A program made the position numbers and the translations under genes. DNA of 14,178 nucleotides from assembly GCA_017446125.1 (NCBI GenBank), contig JAFSRL010000028.1, forward strand, positions 1 through 14,178, in the 5' to 3' direction. The notes under the pieces were generated by a model. The model had not been told where the DNA came from, did not search any database, and saw only the letters and a list, made by a program, of their open reading frames with translations. This stretch comes from Lachnospiraceae bacterium. GTDB taxonomy: Bacteria; Bacillota; Clostridia; Lachnospirales; Lachnospiraceae. Shown piece by piece: positions 6,751 to 14,176 of this stretch (positions are counted from its first letter, which is position 1; each line of letters opens with the position of its first letter).

Positions 6751-8499
6751 ATGGTTAACATCAAGATCAACGGAATGGATGTCCAGGCGCCGGAAGGCTC
6801 CACGATCTTAGAAGCCGCAAGGCTTGCGCACATCCGCATTCCGACACTTTGTTACTTAAAAGAAATCAACGAAATCGGCGCATGCCGTATCTGCGTGGTT
6901 GAGGTCAAGGGCGCAAGAACGCTCGTGACCGCCTGTGTCTATCCCATCTCGGAAGGCATGGAGATTACAACGCAGTCCCCCAAGGTCATCGAGGCAAGGC
7001 GCAACACCTTAAAGCTCATCCTTTCGGATCACGACAAGGAGTGCTTATCCTGTGTCCGCAGCGGTAACTGCGAGCTGCAGACCCTGTGTCAGGAATACGG
7101 TGTGGATGACGCACACGAGTATGAAGGCGCCATGAACGAATTCGAGCTTGACACCTCGGCACCGCACTTAGTGCGCAACAACAATAAGTGCATCCTGTGC
7201 CGCCGCTGTGTGGCAGCATGCGAGAAGTTCCAGTCGGTGGGCGTCATCGGTCCCAACATGCGCGGTTTTGCAACCAACATCGGCAGTGCCTACGGTATGC
7301 CGCTGGGAAGCACCGCATGCATTGACTGCGGACAGTGCATTTCCGTCTGTCCGGTGGGCGCGCTCTATGAAAAGGACAACACGGACGACGTCTTTGCCGC
7401 CATCGCGGATCCGGAGAAGCATGTCTTTGTCCAGACGGCGCCGGCGGTTCGCGCAGCCTTGGGCGAGGAATTCGGATACGAAGTGGGCACCGGTGTCGAA
7501 GGAAAGATGGCTGCCGCTTTAAGGCGTCTGGGCTTCGACGGTGTCTATGACACGAACTACGGCGCGGACTTAACAATCCTTGAGGAAGCGCATGAGTTCC
7601 TTGACCGCTTTAAGAACGGCGGCAAGCTCCCGCTTATCACCTCCTGTTCTCCGGGCTGGGTGAAGTTCTGCGAGCACTACTTCCCGGATATGACGGAGAA
7701 CTTATCCTCCTGCAAGTCCCCGCATCAGATGCAGGGCGCGATGATCAAGTCCTTTGTCGCAAAGCAAAAGGGATTAAACCCGAAGGATATCGTTACGGTT
7801 TCCGTCATGCCCTGTACCGCGAAGAAATTCGAGTGCAAGCGTGACGACGAAGACGGCACGGGCTATCCGGACGTCGATGTGGTCATCACCACAAGAGAGC
7901 TTGCGCGTATGATCAAGCGTGCCGGCATTGACTTCAGAAACTTACCGGATGAAGCCTTTGACGATCCGATGGGCGAATACTCCGGCGGTGCGGTTATCTT
8001 CGGCACGTCCGGCGGTGTTATGGAAGCGGCGCTTCGTACCGCCGTCTATTGGATCACGAACGACGACACCAATACACCGGTTGAATTCAACGAGGTCCGC
8101 GGCATGGGCGGCATCAAGGAGGCCACCTATACGGTCGGCGATGTCACGGTGCGCGTTGCGGTCGCCAGCGGCACGTCGAATGCAAGAGAGCTGTTAAACC
8201 GTGTCAAGAACGGCGAGACGCAGTATGACTTCATCGAGGTCATGGGCTGCCCCGGCGGCTGCATCAACGGCGGCGGCCAGCCGCAGGTCACCGCGGAGGT
8301 CAGGAACTTCACCGACTACCGCACGGCACGTATGAACGCGCTCTACCGCTACGACGAGGCGAGCGCCGTCAGAAAGTCGCACCAGAACAATTCTCTGCAG
8401 ACACTTTATAAGGAATTCTTAGGGGATATCGGCGGCGAGAAGGCACACCACCTGCTGCATACAACCTATGTGAAACGCGGGCTGTACGAGGAAGTGTAA
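6751..8499 (+). CDS. hydA: Catalytic [FeFe] hydrogenase subunit, bifurcating type (HydA/HndD)
   Basis: This 582-residue subunit reduces protons to H2 at an H-cluster. Domains in order: a plant-ferredoxin-like [2Fe-2S] domain (C34, C45, C48, C62); a His-ligated [4Fe-4S] site (H94, C98, C101, C107); two ferredoxin clusters (C147/C150/C153 with C200, and C190/C193/C196 with C157); the catalytic core with L1 TSCSPGW at 297-303, L2 MPCTAKKFE at 353-361 and L3 EVMGCPGGCINGGGQP at 497-511 or so (C500, C504); and a C-terminal small-subunit-like tail (about 522-575) ending in the usual RKSHQN and HHLLHTTY segments. L1 has one cysteine where CpI-type enzymes have two. The ribosome binding site GAGGAGGTAGG overlaps the hydB stop, leaving an 11-nt gap. 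The maturases HydE, HydF and HydG are not in the window. Confidence 0.96.
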   Translation: MVNIKINGMDVQAPEGSTILEAARLAHIRIPTLCYLKEINEIGACRICVVEVKGARTLVTACVYPISEGMEITTQSPKVIEARRNTLKLILSDHDKECLSCVRSGNCELQTLCQEYGVDDAHEYEGAMNEFELDTSAPHLVRNNNKCILCRRCVAACEKFQSVGVIGPNMRGFATNIGSAYGMPLGSTACIDCGQCISVCPVGALYEKDNTDDVFAAIADPEKHVFVQTAPAVRAALGEEFGYEVGTGVEGKMAAALRRLGFDGVYDTNYGADLTILEEAHEFLDRFKNGGKLPLITSCSPGWVKFCEHYFPDMTENLSSCKSPHQMQGAMIKSFVAKQKGLNPKDIVTVSVMPCTAKKFECKRDDEDGTGYPDVDVVITTRELARMIKRAGIDFRNLPDEAFDDPMGEYSGGAVIFGTSGGVMEAALRTAVYWITNDDTNTPVEFNEVRGMGGIKEATYTVGDVTVRVAVASGTSNARELLNRVKNGETQYDFIEVMGCPGGCINGGGQPQVTAEVRNFTDYRTARMNALYRYDEASAVRKSHQNNSLQTLYKEFLGDIGGEKAHHLLHTTYVKRGLYEEV

Positions 8500-8517
8500 A
8501 CAAGCACACAAACAAAA

Positions 8518-8546
8518 GGGCGGGTCTTACGACCCGCTCTTTTTTG
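8518..8546 (+). terminator. Bidirectional intrinsic terminator after hydA
   Basis: A 9-bp stem (GGGCGGGTC with GACCCGCTC, one G-U pair) closes a TTAC loop and is followed by six T on the plus strand. An A4 run precedes it, so the minus strand also reads stem then TTTTGTTT. It ends the hydrogenase operon 18 nt after the hydA stop and the convergent glgC-glgD-DUF3343 operon 10 nt after its last stop. Confidence 0.93.
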
Positions 8547-8548
8547 TT

Positions 8549-8779
8549 TCATGCTTCATGCAGCTCCTGATAGTAAATGCCCGGCTGCAGCAGCATCTCT
8601 TCCATCGCGGCACGCGCTTCTAAGGGCGCTGCCCAGGCGATGCCGCAACCGGCGGAAATGGACCGCGGTACGGGAATCAACCTGCCCGCGGTACCTTTTT
8701 GTTTGCAGGCGCTTTCAAATGCCATCGCGTCCGCTGTCGTATGAAATGTGATGACGATCTGTTTTGCTCTGTCGCGCAC
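8549..8779 (-). CDS. DUF3343 protein (putative Se/S carrier-like)
   Basis: The frame is open further upstream to an ATG at 8866 inside glgD, but family members begin just before the first strand (here KQIVITFHTTADAMAFE), so the GTG at 8779 is chosen, giving 76 residues. The diagnostic segment GRLIPVPRSISAGCGIAW holds the conserved cysteine (C45 in this numbering), as in the DUF3343 or putative Se/S-carrier-like family, which is related in fold to TusA/YedF partners. Members are thought to accept sulfur or selenium from cysteine desulfurases, but no desulfurase lies here. The ribosome binding site is weak: there is no clear GGAG before the GTG, and only 5 nt separate it from the glgD stop, so reinitiation after glgD is likely. 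The start is the least certain part of the call. Confidence 0.7.
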   Translation of the reverse strand: MRDRAKQIVITFHTTADAMAFESACKQKGTAGRLIPVPRSISAGCGIAWAAPLEARAAMEEMLLQPGIYYQELHEA

Positions 8780-8784
8780 AGTAC

Positions 8785-9900
8785 TTACAACCGGTCCGCT
8801 CTTCTGATATAGCCGGGCTGTTCGCGCTTGGCTGTGATACGGTTCGCGTGTGAAATCTTCACCCATTTGTCGATGACCTGGTTCTCGACATTCACATATT
8901 CGCCGATTTCCGTATAGGCGCTTACCACACAGTTTTTCACTCTTGCGCCCTTGCCGATATAGCAGCCGCGCCCGATTACCGAGTTTTCCACGGTGCCCTC
9001 AATCACACATCCGTTGGAAACCAGGGAATTGCTGACGCTTGCGCCCTCGAAATACTTGCTCGGACAGAAGTCCGTCGTTTTTGTGTAGATGGGCCAATCG
9101 TCGCGGAACAAATCCTCCGCCTGTTCGATACGCAAAAGGTCCAAGTTCGCGTCAAAGTAGCTCTTCAAGTCCGTGACCGCCGCAAAATACCCGCGGTGGG
9201 CAACCGCACGCACATCCAGCTCGGAGCACATCTCATTCACAATCATGCGGAAGGAGTACATCGCGGAAATCTTCCTGGCACGATAGATGAGGTCCAAGAA
9301 GGTCTCCTTTTTCATGACATAGGTTTCCATGTGGATGTTGCGCTCTTTCGCGGTGCCGGAGTTGCGCTCGATGGAAAGCACGCGCTTGTTCTTGTCGATT
9401 TCTATGACGTTGCAGCCGGCATAGTTCTCTCTCGCGTCCCCGACATGATGGTAGAGCACCGTGATGTCCGCGCCGGATGAAATGTGTTCCTCCATCAGTT
9501 CACGGTAGTCCTGCGTATAAACCATATGCGGCGGCGCAATCACAACATAGGACTGATGAATGCGCTCTAAGATATCGATGTTGTCAAAGTATCCCTCAAT
9601 GTTCGTATTGTAGATGTCGTTCTCCTTGTGACGGTCGGAGAACAAAATCTGGAGCTTGCCGCGTTTGGAGTTGATGTTATAGTGACTTCCGTTGTTTAAA
9701 TGCTCCGTCAATGAGCGCGGGTTTGTACGGACAAACACCGCAATCCGGTCAATGTCCGAGTTGGAGTAATTCGACAGCTGAAAGTCAATCATGCGGAAGC
9801 GTCCCAAAAACGAGAACGCGCCGATGGGACGGTGTTCCTGTAATCCCATAATCTGAATGTGCCCCGGCGGCGGAGCGATGATTCCGAATGCCTTTGCCAT
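8785..9900 (-). CDS. glgD: GlgD, glucose-1-phosphate adenylyltransferase regulatory subunit
   Basis: This 371-residue protein is the GlgC paralogue found in Firmicutes as the non-catalytic or regulatory partner of ADP-glucose pyrophosphorylase. The N-terminal nucleotidyltransferase domain (about 1-250) keeps the RFRMIDFQLSNYSNSDI segment at 34-50 but lacks the GGxGxRL nucleotide loop; the residues in that place read IAPPPGHIQIMG. The catalytic SGDHIYKM segment of GlgC is replaced by APPHMVYTQDY. The C-terminal third shows left-handed beta-helix hexapeptide repeats (SNGCVIEGTVENSVIGRGCYIG). GlgC and GlgD form a heterotetramer with altered kinetics in Bacillus relatives (family knowledge). An AAAGGGGG site within the end of glgC precedes the ATG, and the genes are 3 nt apart, so they are co-translated. 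Confidence 0.95.
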   Translation of the reverse strand: MAKAFGIIAPPPGHIQIMGLQEHRPIGAFSFLGRFRMIDFQLSNYSNSDIDRIAVFVRTNPRSLTEHLNNGSHYNINSKRGKLQILFSDRHKENDIYNTNIEGYFDNIDILERIHQSYVVIAPPHMVYTQDYRELMEEHISSGADITVLYHHVGDARENYAGCNVIEIDKNKRVLSIERNSGTAKERNIHMETYVMKKETFLDLIYRARKISAMYSFRMIVNEMCSELDVRAVAHRGYFAAVTDLKSYFDANLDLLRIEQAEDLFRDDWPIYTKTTDFCPSKYFEGASVSNSLVSNGCVIEGTVENSVIGRGCYIGKGARVKNCVVSAYTEIGEYVNVENQVIDKWVKISHANRITAKREQPGYIRRADRL

Positions 9901-9903
9901 TTC

Positions 9904-11040
9904 TCACACCCCCTTTACATTCTTTGCAATCAAGGTAATGGGACCGCTTCCCCCGCTTCCCACAACCGCGTCTTTTCCAATCCGGACACCGTCCGCGACA
10001 AGCGCGCGCTTCACGACAGCGCCCTCTTCCACAATCACGCCCGGCATCAGGACGGAATCCTCGACACGTGCGCCCGCACCGACCTGTGCGCCCGTGAAAA
10101 TCACGGACTTTTTCACGCGTCCCTCAATCCGGCAGCCCTGTGTGATATATGCCACGTCAATCTTTGCATTGGGCCCGATATACTGCGGCAGGACCGAGCG
10201 GTCCTCCGAGTAAATGACCCAGGTGGGATCGTTTAGGTTCAGCTCCGAGTTTTTTTCGAGAAGGTCCATATTCGCTTCCCACAAAGAATCGATCGTTCCG
10301 ACATCCTTCCAGTAGCCCTTGAACTCATACGCAAAAAGGCGTCCCTTGTCCTTTAACATCGTGGGAATGATGTCCTTGCCGAAGTCATGCGCACTTTCCG
10401 CGTTCTTCATATCCGCGACCAGCATCTTGCGCAACTGCTTCCAGTTAAAGATATAAATGCCCATGGATGCCAGGGTGCTCTTGGGCTTTTCCGGCTTTTC
10501 CTCAAAATCCGTGATGCGACCGTTTTTATCCGTATTCATGATGCCGAAGCGGCTTGCTTCCTTTAACGGAACGGAGATGACCGCAATCGTCGCGTCCGCA
10601 TCGTTCTTCTTGTGATAGTCGAGCATCTTTTCGTAGTTCATCTTATAGATGTGGTCGCCGGAGAGAATCAAAAGATACTCCGGATCGTAATTGTCCACAA
10701 AGTCGATGTTCTGTGAAATCGCGTCCGCGGTGCCGCGGTAGACATCGAGTGCCTCATCCGCTTTTTCTCTGGGCGGAAGCACGTAGACGCCGGAATCCTT
10801 TGAATCAAGGCCCCAGCGGCGCCCCTGCGCGACATAGCTGCCCAACAGCACGGATTCATACTGGGTCAGAACACCCACCACGTCGATGCCGGAATTTGCG
10901 CAGTTGCTTAAAGGAAAATCAATGATACGATACTTACCGCCGTAGGAAACAGCGGGCTTTGCGACTTTGTTGGTGAGATCCAAAAGACGGCTTCCCCTGC
11001 CGCCGGCCAGGATCATCGCCAGCATGGTATGTTGTGCCAT
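9904..11040 (-). CDS. glgC: Glucose-1-phosphate adenylyltransferase (ADP-glucose pyrophosphorylase)
   Basis: This 378-residue enzyme makes ADP-glucose from ATP and glucose-1-phosphate, the committed step of bacterial glycogen synthesis. Catalytic signatures are intact: [11 protein letters not shown] at 13-23, [19 protein letters not shown] at 28-46, YRGTADAI at 101-108, the metal-binding [10 protein letters not shown] at 127-136, FEEKP at 179-183, the sugar-binding GIYIF at 194-198 and GYWKDVGT at 242-249. Hexapeptide beta-helix repeats fill the C-terminus (about 290-375). The ATG at 11040 follows GGAGGAG at 5-6 nt. It heads an operon with glgD and DUF3343; glycogen synthase, branching enzyme and phosphorylase are not in the window. 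Confidence 0.97.
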   Translation of the reverse strand: MAQHTMLAMILAGGRGSRLLDLTNKVAKPAVSYGGKYRIIDFPLSNCANSGIDVVGVLTQYESVLLGSYVAQGRRWGLDSKDSGVYVLPPREKADEALDVYRGTADAISQNIDFVDNYDPEYLLILSGDHIYKMNYEKMLDYHKKNDADATIAVISVPLKEASRFGIMNTDKNGRITDFEEKPEKPKSTLASMGIYIFNWKQLRKMLVADMKNAESAHDFGKDIIPTMLKDKGRLFAYEFKGYWKDVGTIDSLWEANMDLLEKNSELNLNDPTWVIYSEDRSVLPQYIGPNAKIDVAYITQGCRIEGRVKKSVIFTGAQVGAGARVEDSVLMPGVIVEEGAVVKRALVADGVRIGKDAVVGSGGSGPITLIAKNVKGV

Positions 11041-11084
11041 AATGCTCCTCCAGATAAAACGGCTACATCAGATACAATACCCTT

Positions 11085-11113
11085 ATAGTACCCCACATTT
11101 CGCGTGAAAACAA
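11085..11113 (-). promoter_or_regulatory. Promoter of the glgC-glgD operon
   Basis: On the minus strand TTGTTT (11113-11108) is followed after exactly 17 bp by TACTAT (11090-11085). The start would lie near 11078, giving a leader of about 38 nt before glgC. The 101-nt gap between dprA and glgC holds no clear terminator, so some read-through from dprA is possible. Confidence 0.55.
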
Positions 11114-11141
11114 GCCCGCAAACAGTTTTGTAACTATTGTT

Positions 11142-12257
11142 CTACGCCGTAATCCTGCGCATGAAAAAGCCGCCCTCCTGCTGCAAATATCCCTTGAAGC
11201 ACAGCTCGATCAAGGTATTCATAATCGTGGGGACGGTTGCCCTGACACCCCTTGCAATGAGCTGTTCGTATACCGTGTTGACGGATACCGGCCGGATGTC
11301 GACAATCAACAGCAGCGCCTCCTCCAACGAAGTCAAATCCGGCTTTCTTCTGTCCGGTTGTTCTTCGGTTACGGGCGAGCCGATGCCGTAGAGCGAATCC
11401 AAAACATCCTGTGCGGAAAACGCGATGCCGGCACCCTGCCGGATGAGGAAATTGCAGCCGTCGCTGAGGCGGTCCGTCACGCGCCCCGGGACCGCGAAGA
11501 CCTCCTTGCCCTGCTCCAGCGCCATGTCCACCGTGATCAAAGTACCGCTCTTTTTTCTTGCCTCCACCACGAGGACCGCATCCGCAAGCCCCGCGATGAT
11601 GCGGTTGCGCGGCGGGAAGCATTTCGCCTCCGGCTGTTTCCACGGTGCGTATTCGCTGATCACGCCACCCCGCTCAGGAAGGCGCTCATACAGCGTGCGG
11701 TTTTCCTCCGGATAGCAAACGTCGACACCCGACCCCAATACGGCGAAGCTTCTTCCGCCTGCCGCGACTGCGCCCTTTTGCGCGATGCCGTCGACGCCCA
11801 GCGCCATTCCGCTGATTACCTGCACGCCTGCCGCCGCAAGCTCCGTTCCGAGCTGCCTTGCCATGTAACGTCCGTATTCCGAGCAGATTCTCGCGCCGAT
11901 GATGGCAACCGAGGGCGCCTCGTCCGGAAGTGCGCCCTTATAGTACAGGCCGAACGGCGCATCATGCACCTGCAAAAGTCTTGAAGGGTAATCGTCTGAA
12001 AGCGTGCAGGTGAAGTTAATCTTTTCCTTTTTCAGTATGGCATATTCTTCGAGCGGGTCGCGGTTTTTGAATGCGGCGAAAAACGCTTTTTGCTGCGTGA
12101 CGTTTAGAATTCTTTTGACCGCCTCTTTGGGAGGCGCGTGAAAGAGCGTCTTTATATCGCAAATCTCCAACAGCTTCGTGATCGTTTTGTTGCCCAGCCC
12201 GTCAATCCTGTGCAGCCAGTGCGCATACGCCTTTGTTTCTTCATTTATATTTTTCAT
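11142..12257 (-). CDS. dprA: DNA-processing protein DprA
   Basis: This 371-residue protein binds incoming single-stranded DNA and loads RecA during natural transformation; it is widely conserved also in species not known to be competent. A helical N-terminal region (about 1-105, with an HhH-like RIDGLGNKTITKLLE at 17-31) precedes the Rossmann-like DprA domain: IIGAR at 119-123, SGMALGVDGIAQ at 149-160, LGSGVDVCYP at 174-183, FPPRNRIIAGL at 214-224, KKSGTLIT at 235-242 and VPGR at 256-259. A winged-helix tail occupies about 305-371, so the protein is full length. AAAGGA within the end of comM precedes the ATG, and the genes are 3 nt apart, indicating one transcript. The usual downstream topA/xerC block of many Firmicutes is absent; glgC follows. 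Confidence 0.95.
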   Translation of the reverse strand: MKNINEETKAYAHWLHRIDGLGNKTITKLLEICDIKTLFHAPPKEAVKRILNVTQQKAFFAAFKNRDPLEEYAILKKEKINFTCTLSDDYPSRLLQVHDAPFGLYYKGALPDEAPSVAIIGARICSEYGRYMARQLGTELAAAGVQVISGMALGVDGIAQKGAVAAGGRSFAVLGSGVDVCYPEENRTLYERLPERGGVISEYAPWKQPEAKCFPPRNRIIAGLADAVLVVEARKKSGTLITVDMALEQGKEVFAVPGRVTDRLSDGCNFLIRQGAGIAFSAQDVLDSLYGIGSPVTEEQPDRRKPDLTSLEEALLLIVDIRPVSVNTVYEQLIARGVRATVPTIMNTLIELCFKGYLQQEGGFFMRRITA

Positions 12258-12260
12258 CGT

Positions 12261-13823
12261 TTAGTCCTTTCCGTTGTTCCAGTATTTCATGTCCGTCATT
12301 CTGTAGCAGGCTGCCTCCGTGATGTGCGCCTCATTGATGGTTTCGCTGCCGTCCAAATCCGCAATGGTGCGGGAGAGCTTGACCACGCGGTGATAGGCCC
12401 TGGCGCTTAAGTCCATCGTATGGAACAGGCGCTGCAGCAACAGCTTTTCCTTTTGTCCCATGCGGCAGTACTTTTTGACATGGGTGGGCCCCATGTCCGC
12501 ATTGAACCTTAGGCTTGTCCCCTGAAACCGCCTTCGCTGGATTTCCCGCGCCTGCAGAATCCGTTTGCGGATGGTCTCCGAGGATTCATTTGCGGCGCCC
12601 GATGAATCGAGCTCCTCCACCGCAACGCGCGGCGCTTCGATGCAGATATCGATGCGGTCTAAGATGGGTCCGGACACATGTCCTAAGTAGCGCTTGATGT
12701 CCTTCTCCGAGCAGCGGCATTTGTTCAGGTCCGGAAAGTAACCGCAGGGGCAGGGATTCATCGCTCCCACCAGCATGAAGTCCGCAGGGTAAGAGTAGGT
12801 GCCTCCATGTCTTGCGATGTGCACCGCATGGTCCTCCAATGGCTGGCGCAGAAGATCCAGCGTCCCCCTTCGAAACTCCGCAAGCTCATCCAGAAACAGT
12901 ACCCCGCGGTGTGCCAAGGAAATGACGCCGGGACGCGGTGTGTTTCCGCCGCCCGCCAGAGCGCTTTGCGTAATCGTGTGATGCGGGCTTAAGAAGGGGC
13001 GTTTTGTAATGAGTGTCTGACCGGGCTTTAAGAGTCCCGCGACGGAGTAGATGGTGGAGACCTCCATGCTCTCCTCTTCCGCCAGGGGCGGGAGAATACC
13101 GGGAATGCGTTTTGCGACCATGCTCTTGCCGCTGCCGGGCGGGCCCACCAGAAGGATGTGATGGAACCCCGCAGCCGCCACCTCGACCGCACGCTTGACG
13201 GCGGACTGTCCGTTGATGTCCGAGAAATCCTCATCGCCCTCCGTTACGCCCTTTTGGAACAGTGATTTGATGTCCACCACCGCCGGCGTGATTGTCGGCG
13301 CACCCTCCCCGGGCGCAGACCTTAGGTATTCGATGGTCTCCGTTAACGTCGAAACGCCAATCGTTTTGATTCCGCGGATCACCGCGCCCTCCTGCGCGTT
13401 TTCCTTGGGCACAATGCAGGTTGCATACCCCTCCTGCAACGCCTTACGCACAATGGGAAGAATCCCACGCACCGGCTTCACTTCGCCGTTGAGTCCAAGC
13501 TCTCCCACGATGATTGTTTTGTGCAGCGCAGCCGCCGGAATCTCCTCCATCGCGGTTAAGATTCCGACCGCCACGGGCAGGTCCACCGCGATGCCCTGCT
13601 TGCGGATGCTCGCGGGAGACAAGTTGACCGTGATCTTCTTCGGCAAGAGCCGGATTCCCGCATTGCGGATGGAAACCCTCACCCGTTCGGATGCCTCCTT
13701 CACATCCGCAGACATAAACCCTACCATAAACATACCGGGCAGCCCGTCCGAGACGTCGACCTCCACCTGCATCAGGTAGCTCTCCATCCCGTGCACGGCA
13801 CCCGAAGTAACCGTACTGTACAT
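12261..13823 (-). CDS. comM: ComM/YifB-family magnesium-chelatase-like AAA+ ATPase
   Basis: The open frame reaches 13862, but the ATG at 13823 is chosen because family members begin MYSTV and GAGGAGG lies 6 nt before it; this gives 520 residues, the usual length. The N-terminal domain (about 1-170) is the Lon-like S5 fold seen in ComM, with EVDVSDGLPG at 21-30 and VNLSPA at 66-71. The AAA+ core has Walker A GPPGSGKS at 227-234, Walker B VLFLDE at 308-313, the NPCPCGYF and CRCS cysteine cluster at 356-372 and the arginine segment SGPILDRID at 384-392; a Mg-chelatase C-terminal helical domain follows. ComM is a hexameric helicase that promotes branch migration during integration of transforming DNA (known in Vibrio). 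It is the first gene of a comM-dprA operon with a long structured leader. Confidence 0.95.
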   Translation of the reverse strand: MYSTVTSGAVHGMESYLMQVEVDVSDGLPGMFMVGFMSADVKEASERVRVSIRNAGIRLLPKKITVNLSPASIRKQGIAVDLPVAVGILTAMEEIPAAALHKTIIVGELGLNGEVKPVRGILPIVRKALQEGYATCIVPKENAQEGAVIRGIKTIGVSTLTETIEYLRSAPGEGAPTITPAVVDIKSLFQKGVTEGDEDFSDINGQSAVKRAVEVAAAGFHHILLVGPPGSGKSMVAKRIPGILPPLAEEESMEVSTIYSVAGLLKPGQTLITKRPFLSPHHTITQSALAGGGNTPRPGVISLAHRGVLFLDELAEFRRGTLDLLRQPLEDHAVHIARHGGTYSYPADFMLVGAMNPCPCGYFPDLNKCRCSEKDIKRYLGHVSGPILDRIDICIEAPRVAVEELDSSGAANESSETIRKRILQAREIQRRRFQGTSLRFNADMGPTHVKKYCRMGQKEKLLLQRLFHTMDLSARAYHRVVKLSRTIADLDGSETINEAHITEAACYRMTDMKYWNNGKD

Positions 13824-13865
13824 ATGATTCCTCCTCACTTTGTTCGTCGTCATAATATCCATGCA

Positions 13866-13903
13866 GTCCGGTATTCCAGGCCTGCTGAAGCAGGCAACCG
13901 GAC
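13866..13903. repeat. Two-tier inverted repeat in the comM leader
   Basis: Perfect 7-bp arms (13866-13872 and 13897-13903) enclose a perfect 6-bp inner hairpin (13880-13885 and 13890-13895) with a TGAA loop on the plus strand; the internal loop is 7 nt on one side and 1 nt on the other. It lacks a T-run on its 3' side on either strand, so it is not itself a standard terminator. The compact palindrome also fits a dispersed intergenic repeat unit. Confidence 0.7.
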
Positions 13904-13904
13904 G

Positions 13905-13933
13905 AAAAAAGGGCGCAGTATTACACGCGTCCC
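13905..13933 (-). terminator. Intrinsic terminator inside the comM leader
   Basis: Read on the minus strand, GGG-A-CGC-GT, a GTAAT loop, AC-T-GCG-CCC and then six T form an 8-bp stem with one single-base bulge on each side. It lies about 55 nt after the predicted transcription start and about 80 nt before the comM start codon, so it would end transcripts early unless overridden. Confidence 0.6.
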
Positions 13934-13993
13934 GTACACCCCAAAATCATTCGTGAAATCCGTGCAGTGAATTCCGCACGGCAGGATAGACTT

Positions 13994-14022
13994 ATTGTAA
14001 GAGGTTCAAACGAAAAAAGCAA
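13994..14022 (-). promoter_or_regulatory. Promoter upstream of the comM leader
   Basis: On the minus strand TTGCTT (14022-14017) is separated by exactly 17 bp from TACAAT (13999-13994). The hexamers match 4/6 and 5/6 of the sigmaA consensus in AT-rich surroundings. It would start a transcript near 13987. Confidence 0.55.
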
Positions 14023-14083
14023 GGAGATTTTTTTTCTCGTAAAATGTTTTCCAAAATGCCACTTCTGATTTCTGGGGTAGCAG

Positions 14084-14176
14084 TTACCCTTTCATATGTA
14101 GCTTTAAGGCTTTCACATTTTTATTGATAACAGCATATTTTCGGTGTATCCTGTTTGTGTTTCCCTGGTGGCGGAA
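14084..14176 (-). pseudogene. Possible C-terminal fragment of an unknown gene at the right edge
   Basis: A minus-strand frame enters from the right edge and stays open for 30 codons to a TAA at 14086-14084. The peptide is basic (several Arg, Lys and His, with a GNTNRIHRKYAVINKN segment) and its DNA is clearly AT-richer than the neighbouring genes. It could be the end of a gene that starts beyond the window, a remnant of a mobile-element protein, or chance. The two other minus frames close within about 20 codons. I do not recognise the family. Confidence 0.25.

Larger units (their letters stand above)
13824..13987 (-). promoter_or_regulatory. Structured 5' leader of comM-dprA
   Basis: If transcription starts from the promoter at 13994-14022, the leader is about 165 nt and folds into three consecutive hairpins: a 6-bp stem at 13960-13981 (CCGTGC/GCACGG), a terminator-like hairpin at 13911-13933 followed by T6, and a large hairpin at 13866-13903 (7-bp outer stem GTCCGGT/ACCGGAC, 6-bp inner stem GCCTGC/GCAGGC). 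No conserved riboswitch class is recognised. A weaker second promoter may lie at the downstream end: TATTAT at 13852-13857 on the minus strand with a poor -35, which would bypass the leader. It could be an attenuator, a small RNA followed by an independent comM promoter, or a dispersed structured repeat. Confidence 0.45.

Noticed and set aside
11100..11141. Possible terminator between dprA and glgC
   Set aside because: Only a 4-bp AT stem (CAAA/TTTG) can be drawn, with no proper GC stem and T-run.
13824..13862. ComM start at 13862, adding 13 residues
   Set aside because: ComM proteins begin MYSTV, and the GAGGAGG ribosome binding site sits directly before the ATG at 13823.
13904..13987. Resemblance of GGGGTGTACGGGACGCG in the comM leader to a T-box antiterminator
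   Set aside because: The match to the T-box core is poor, the leader is too short for a T-box specifier domain, and comM-dprA are not amino acid or aminoacyl-tRNA synthetase genes.
14044..14127. A 27-codon plus-strand frame encoding a hydrophobic peptide, preceded at distance by AAGGAG
   Set aside because: The ribosome binding site is about 17 nt from the ATG and partly in a GAGA-T-run-TCTC hairpin, and no plus-strand promoter is visible. A type I toxin-like peptide cannot be excluded, but the support is too thin to annotate.
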